DNA of 64,000 bases from an uncultured Prevotella sp. (GTDB taxonomy: Bacteria; Bacteroidota; Bacteroidia; Bacteroidales; Bacteroidaceae), in contig ONDK01000002.1 in NCBI GenBank assembly GCA_900316565.1, positions 45,226-109,225 of the forward strand, given 5' to 3'. The first letter of the stretch is position 1, and every line of letters begins with the position of its first letter. Positions 60,666-64,000 of this stretch are shown in pieces. The notes beneath the pieces are model-generated. The model was not told the origin of the DNA, ran no database searches, and saw nothing but the letters and a program-made list of their open reading frames with translations. Position numbers and translations under genes: made by a program.

Positions 60666-62435
60666 TCAGAACTCCGCAGGCAGCGTGAACGTCATTCGTC
60701 TGCCAAAAACGGGGTGTACAAACGACAGGCGGCATGCATGCAGACAAAGCCTCCGGGAAGGCTGTCCGTAGAGCATGTCGCCTTTTATTGGCGCATTTAG
60801 GCCGAGAGGCGACGCACAGTGGACACGCAGCTGATGCGTGCGGCCGGTAAGAGGATGGAGAAGAAGACGAGTCTCACCGTCCGAGGTGTTCAGAACTCTG
60901 TATTTTGTCGTGGCTTCCTTACCGCCCCGGAAGTCAACTTTTTGTCGAGGGCGGTCGAGATAGTCGGGGGAAAGGGGAAGACTTATCACGCCATCCCAAG
61001 CCTCATCATCATCCTTATGCACTGATATTGCTTTCGCTCCGAAAGCCTTTTGCTCTCCTTTTCCATTTAATGCAGGGCAAACGACGACACCTTCGACGAT
61101 GGCCTCGTACTCCTTCTCTATCTCACGGTTCTCAAACTGACGGCGCAGAAGGCGCTGGGTGCGGCGGTCCTTGGCGACAATCATAAGCCCGCTGGTGGCC
61201 ATATCAAGACGATGGACGGTAAGCGGCGTCCAACGTCCTTGCCACTTGGCGGCAAGGACGCTGCTGACACTCTCCCTATGGCTCTTGCCTGGAACAGAGA
61301 GCATGCCCGACGGCTTGCCGACAACGGTGAGATTGGCATCGTCATAGATTATCTTCAACTTCTGATGTACGTCCTCCTCCAAGGGATTTGCCGTCACGGA
61401 TAGTCCCTGGAGCATCCACGACATTATGGGTTTGCAGCGTCCTGAGCACGCAGGGTAATAGCTTCCATGACGACGGACATCTGCCCCAAGCGACGGGCCC
61501 CACCAGAACGACGCAATACGCAGTGGACGCATGTCATGGAGGTAGGCGTATTGCAACAACTTGGGCTCGCAGCACTCGCCGGAACCGGAGGGGATAAAGC
61601 CATGGCTGGATACACCTGCAGGGACGTTGCCTCTCGTGGATGATGATACGGCGGAGGCGGAGGCATAATAGTCGCGAAAGATTTCCGGCATGGCCTTACG
61701 CTCGCCTTTGGCGTTAAGAAGAACAAACTGAGAGAAAAGCCATGACTGGAGACGGTCGGAGAGCATGCTGCGACGGCGACGAAAGGCTTCTATTTTCTGA
61801 TCATATAGGCTTATGGCATTGTCGGCAGCTGTCAGAAGGTCGCGGAAGTGTACTTTAGCTCTATGCACCTCAGCCTTCAGAAACTGGCTCTCACGGGTCA
61901 TCGCGGCTTCCTCATCAGGGGAAAGGGCACCGGCGGCACGACGTTCATGGCGACGGGCTTTGGCATCGGCCATAGCCTGACGGCGCGCGTCAATGGTCTG
62001 GCGGGCGGTAAGCTGCAAAGCTTTCTTCCTTGACTTAAGGTGCTGATATCCGGCATCTCCCTGCAGGCGGTCTATCTCATTGGTGATAGCGGTAATCTCG
62101 TCCTCATGTGTCTTGAAATAGCCGTCGGGCTGGAGGTAGTCGAACACGGCCGGACAACCTCTCCACTCAATGCTGACAGCAGCGGCGTCGGCATCGTTGA
62201 GCTGACCGGAATAGGCATGGAGGAAACCTACCTCACCGTGGTATTCCACAATGAGAATGCCCCACATCTTACCTTCCACGGGTGTTGCTGGCAGATGGCT
62301 CTGCAATATCTTCACAGCCTGAAGCGTCAGTGCGTCGGGTTTATAATAGAACGGATTGTTCAGTCGGCAGTCAGAGGGCACCAGCGCGTTGAGGGGATGG
62401 AACTGTCTTATCTCGTCAATATGGTTTTTCATCAT
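60666..62435 (-). CDS. RluA-family pseudouridine synthase with long N-terminal extension
   Basis: A 589-residue protein. The C-terminal 210 residues or so are a complete RluA-type synthase: KIIYDDANLTVVGKPSGMLSVPGK, then LTVHRLDMATSGLMIVAKD with the catalytic Asp, FENREIEKEYEAIVEG, TKYRVLNTSDGETRLLLHPLTGRTHQLRVHCASPLGLNAPIKGDMLYG and LCLHACRLSFVHPVF. The first 370 residues hold a basic-acidic coiled coil (EDEITAITNEIDRLQGDAGYQHLKSRKKALQLTARQ) plus a short Cys-containing stretch (SGECCEPKLLQYAYLHDMRPLRIASFWWG). The extension is known in Bacteroidota RluA relatives; its role is unclear. The frame opens at 62612, but MMKNHIDEIRQF at 62435, 1 base after the ABC stop, is chosen. Confidence 0.92.
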   Translation of the reverse strand: MMKNHIDEIRQFHPLNALVPSDCRLNNPFYYKPDALTLQAVKILQSHLPATPVEGKMWGILIVEYHGEVGFLHAYSGQLNDADAAAVSIEWRGCPAVFDYLQPDGYFKTHEDEITAITNEIDRLQGDAGYQHLKSRKKALQLTARQTIDARRQAMADAKARRHERRAAGALSPDEEAAMTRESQFLKAEVHRAKVHFRDLLTAADNAISLYDQKIEAFRRRRSMLSDRLQSWLFSQFVLLNAKGERKAMPEIFRDYYASASAVSSSTRGNVPAGVSSHGFIPSGSGECCEPKLLQYAYLHDMRPLRIASFWWGPSLGADVRRHGSYYPACSGRCKPIMSWMLQGLSVTANPLEEDVHQKLKIIYDDANLTVVGKPSGMLSVPGKSHRESVSSVLAAKWQGRWTPLTVHRLDMATSGLMIVAKDRRTQRLLRRQFENREIEKEYEAIVEGVVVCPALNGKGEQKAFGAKAISVHKDDDEAWDGVISLPLSPDYLDRPRQKVDFRGGKEATTKYRVLNTSDGETRLLLHPLTGRTHQLRVHCASPLGLNAPIKGDMLYGQPSRRLCLHACRLSFVHPVFGRRMTFTLPAEF

Positions 62436-62436
62436 G

Positions 62437-63183
62437 TCACTTCGTCTTTGAGGATGGGGCTTCCATAAGATGTTCCATCGATGCCTGCACATACGAACGG
62501 CTGACTGGACTGAGACGGCCGTCAGCAAGGCGGAAGAGGCGGTCGGAAAGGTGGACGGCAAGACCAAGGTCGTGGGTAGAGAGAATGATGGTCTTCTGCT
62601 GACTGTGTGCAAGATGCAGGAGAAGGCGCATCAGCTCAGCCTTCGACGGATAATCGAGAAAGGCGGTGGGCTCGTCGAGAACAATGACTGGAGTCTGTTG
62701 GGCCAAGGCACGTGCGACCATGACCTTCTGTCGCTCGCCATCGGAAAGGGTTTGTATCATACGGTCAGCGAGCGGCAGTATGCCGACGGCGGAAAGGCTC
62801 TTACGAACCACTTCCCTGTCATCAGCCAGCAGACGGCCCCAGAAACCGGTGTAAGGAGAACGGCCCATGGCTGTCATCTCCTCAACTGTTAGGTTCTGCA
62901 CGTCGGGAACCTTCGTCAGCACAATGCTTACCGTGCGGGCCAAGTCGCGGTGGGACATTGCGGAAAGTGCGGTCTTCCTCTCACCATCATCAAACCACAC
63001 ACTGCCTGACTTGGGCTCAAGGAAACCGCTGATGGTCTTCAGCAGTGTCGATTTCCCAGTCCCGTTAGGTCCTATAAGACATGACAGCTCACCGCCACGG
63101 AAGATTACGGAGATGTCTGAAGCCACCTCCCTGCCGCGTCTGTAGCCCACAGCCAGTCCATCAAGTCGTACATCAATCGCCAT
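62437..63183 (-). CDS. Siderophore/cobalamin-type ABC transporter ATP-binding protein
   Basis: A 248-residue ATPase of the FecE/FhuC/BtuD group. Walker A GPNGTGKST is at 38-46, the signature LSDGERQ at 146-152 (LSGGQ-like, second G replaced by D), Walker B VIVLDEPTAFLD at 166-177 and the H-loop H204 in STHDLGLAVH. The lead RLDGLAVGYRRGREVASDISV is typical for iron(III)-siderophore and B12 importers. No permease or binding protein is encoded beside it: upstream lie repeats and a tRNA, downstream the rluA-type gene, whose start nearly overlaps the stop here. Confidence 0.93.
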   Translation of the reverse strand: MAIDVRLDGLAVGYRRGREVASDISVIFRGGELSCLIGPNGTGKSTLLKTISGFLEPKSGSVWFDDGERKTALSAMSHRDLARTVSIVLTKVPDVQNLTVEEMTAMGRSPYTGFWGRLLADDREVVRKSLSAVGILPLADRMIQTLSDGERQKVMVARALAQQTPVIVLDEPTAFLDYPSKAELMRLLLHLAHSQQKTIILSTHDLGLAVHLSDRLFRLADGRLSPVSRSYVQASMEHLMEAPSSKTK

Positions 63184-63220
63184 AAATACTAATTCTCTTA
63201 TTCGCGTTTACGCAGTTAAG

Positions 63221-63376
63221 CGGTCCACAAACCAAATCATTTAAAGGATACCGAAAATCCAATGTAATAAAACGGTCCACAAACCGGATCATTTAAAGGA
63301 TACTGAAGATCCAATGTAATAAAACGGCCCAAGAATCAAGTCCTTTAAAGGATACTGAGGAGCCCAATGTAGGGAT
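63221..63376. repeat. Tandem array of three 52-bp units
   Basis: Units start at 63221, 63273 and 63325, each beginning CGGTCCACAAACC or a variant, with CTTTAAAGGATAC, then CCAATGTAATAAAA. The third unit merges with the following hairpin repeat (CCAATGTAGGGA). The last unit is more diverged. No coding frame. Confidence 0.88.
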
Positions 63377-63405
63377 GGGGTTTATCCCCATCCTCTAAAG
63401 GTCTA
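63367..63405. repeat. Dispersed hairpin repeat, copy 2
   Basis: ATGTAGGGATGGGGTTTAT and the following CCCCATCC form a hairpin (63373-63380 with 63386-63393) followed by TCTAAAGGTCTAAC; it is the near copy of 44771-44812. A further CTCCCC/GGGGAG hairpin with AGTTAGATGGG comes right after (63420-63445) and is related to 1592-1644. Confidence 0.7.
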
Positions 63406-63451
63406 ACAGTAATCTATCCCTCCCCTTTTAGGGGAGTTAGATGGGTCCTTA

Positions 63452-63619
63452 TATTGTCGAGTGCAGCTGAATCATATGCAAAGATTCTGCAAACGAGAAC
63501 AATGGAAATGTATTTCCATATTGTCGAGTGCAGCTGAATCTTATGCAAAGATTCTGCAAACGAGAACAATGGAAATGTATTTCCATATTGTCGAGTGCAG
63601 CTGAATCTTATGCAAAGAT
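63452..63619. repeat. Tandem array of 67-bp units
   Basis: The unit starting TATTGTCGAGTGCAGCTGAA begins at 63452, 63519 and 63586, a period of 67. The third copy is cut after TTATGCAAAGATA. On the minus strand this last copy has TATCTTTG (63613-63620), a potential -7 box toward the ABC gene, while the first two copies have AATCTTTG. No gene here. Confidence 0.85.
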
Positions 63620-63620
63620 A

Positions 63621-63889
63621 GTTATTTTTGTCCTATCATGGAAATCGTATCGGAATTTAATTCTCAAGACTATCTTGAAATTTTATTCAAGTTTTAGAAA
63701 CAGGGTAATGGATTTGTTGTACGCATTTTGGGATAAGGTCTTGGTATCCACCGAAAGAGTGGGAACTTCATATTGAACACCCTATTATTGGAAACCCGAA
63801 TAATTTGTTTCTCCCCGATCCCAAAAACATTTCTAACACCTTCCCCGTATCCACCTTCACACATAAAATCAAAAAACTTTTTATTTAAA
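63621..63889. other. AT-rich spacer before the tRNA promoter
   Basis: No gene, stem or repeat was recognised in this stretch; short frames of 60-80 codons here have no features of a real protein. Confidence 0.5.
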
Positions 63890-63920
63890 TTGCTTTTTTA
63901 TATTTTTTGTTGTACCTTTG
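63890..63920 (+). promoter_or_regulatory. Promoter of tRNA-Leu(CAA)
   Basis: TTG at 63890-63892 and TACCTTTG at 63913-63920, 20 bases apart, 32 bases before the tRNA. Confidence 0.75.
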
Positions 63921-63952
63921 CATCCACATTCATTCGTTATCCATCCTTTTTG

Positions 63953-64000
63953 GCCCAGATGGCGGAATAGGTAGACGCGCTGGTCTCAAACACCAGTGCC
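63953..64000 (+). tRNA. tRNA-Leu(CAA), 5' part
   Basis: GCCCAGATGGCGGAATAGG is the start of a leucine tRNA (D-arm of type II), followed by the anticodon loop CTCAAAC (anticodon CAA) in a CTGGT/ACCAG stem. The gene is cut by the window end after the anticodon arm. Confidence 0.9.

Noticed and set aside
62436-62612. N-terminal extension of the RluA-type protein
   Set aside because: It overlaps the end of the ABC ATPase gene; the start at 62435 removes the overlap.
63221-63619. CRISPR array or insertion sequence ends
   Set aside because: Units are directly adjacent without variable spacers, and no transposase or terminal inverted repeats are seen.

Overview
The window is chromosomal DNA from a member of the Bacteroidota, most likely a Prevotella-like genus of the Prevotellaceae. 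Evidence: promoters of the Bacteroidota type (TTTG, 19-20 nt, TAnnTTTG) lie in front of many genes; Shine-Dalgarno sequences are weak or absent; and many proteins belong to families typical of this phylum (DUF4249, DUF4230, DUF4254, DUF4271, DUF4369, DUF6089, DUF6242, BACON-like lipoproteins, FecR/TonB receptor pairs, Skp/OmpH paralogues beside BamA). The genus is inference; the phylum is well supported. No prophage, insertion sequence, integrase island or CRISPR array was seen.

Layout. 1-0.8 kb: the 3' end of a gluconate 5-dehydrogenase-like SDR gene, then desulfoferrodoxin. 1.1-7.0 kb (minus): a TonB-receptor locus (receptor with STN domain, DUF4249 lipoprotein, FecR anti-sigma factor, beta-barrel protein, BACON-like lipoprotein) with no sigma factor gene beside it. 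7.3-10.9 kb (plus): two lipoproteins, one a peptidoglycan amidase, and metG. 11.1-18.5 kb (minus): two DUF4230 proteins, comM/yifB, a thioredoxin-fold lipoprotein lacking the active-site cysteines, tRNA-Leu(UAA), an unknown secreted protein and rnr. 18.7-22.6 kb (plus): an NAD-dependent epimerase, a PAP2 membrane protein and a succinate/acetate CoA-transferase. 22.7-31.9 kb (minus): tyrS; the run metK-DUF4271-hemD-rnpA-yidD; an M16 peptidase; xerD. 32.1-35.2 kb (plus): aroQ, an O-methyltransferase, rbfA and a LolC/E-type permease. 35.3-43.8 kb (minus): an envelope cluster DUF6242-DUF6089-uppS-bamA-three Skp/OmpH genes-murI. 44-48 kb: a repeat-rich gap, pckA (minus) and upp (plus). 47.7-52.5 kb (minus): korAB and a nucleoside kinase. 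52.7-54.3 kb: a Na/phosphate cotransporter. 54.5-57.8 kb (minus): a GNAT-nitrilase fusion, a family 9 glycosyltransferase and DUF4254. 58-60.7 kb (plus): pyridoxal/pyridoxamine kinase and an AspT-type transporter. 60.7-63.2 kb (minus): an RluA-type pseudouridine synthase with a long N-terminal extension and a siderophore/B12-type ABC ATPase. The window closes with repeats and the 5' part of tRNA-Leu(CAA).

Function. Most genes are core: translation and RNA processing (metG, tyrS, rbfA, rnpA, rnr, rluA), outer-membrane assembly and cell wall (bamA, Skp paralogues, uppS, murI, yidD, Lol permease) and anaerobic carbon metabolism (pckA, korAB, CoA-transferase), consistent with a fermenter producing succinate, acetate or propionate. 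Desulfoferrodoxin fits an anaerobe that copes with oxygen stress.

The least explained material is between genes: a strongly structured element with a U-tract downstream of the M16 peptidase gene; four palindromes on an exact 22-bp period at 20.8 kb; a palindromic MITE-like repeat with an internal 29-bp array at 43.9-44.3 kb; phased inverted 8-mers at 44.46 kb; and two tandem arrays (52 bp and 67 bp units) at 63.2-63.6 kb. No single locus is a convincing new multi-gene system. The FecR/TonB/DUF4249 locus and the structured RNA candidate are the best leads.
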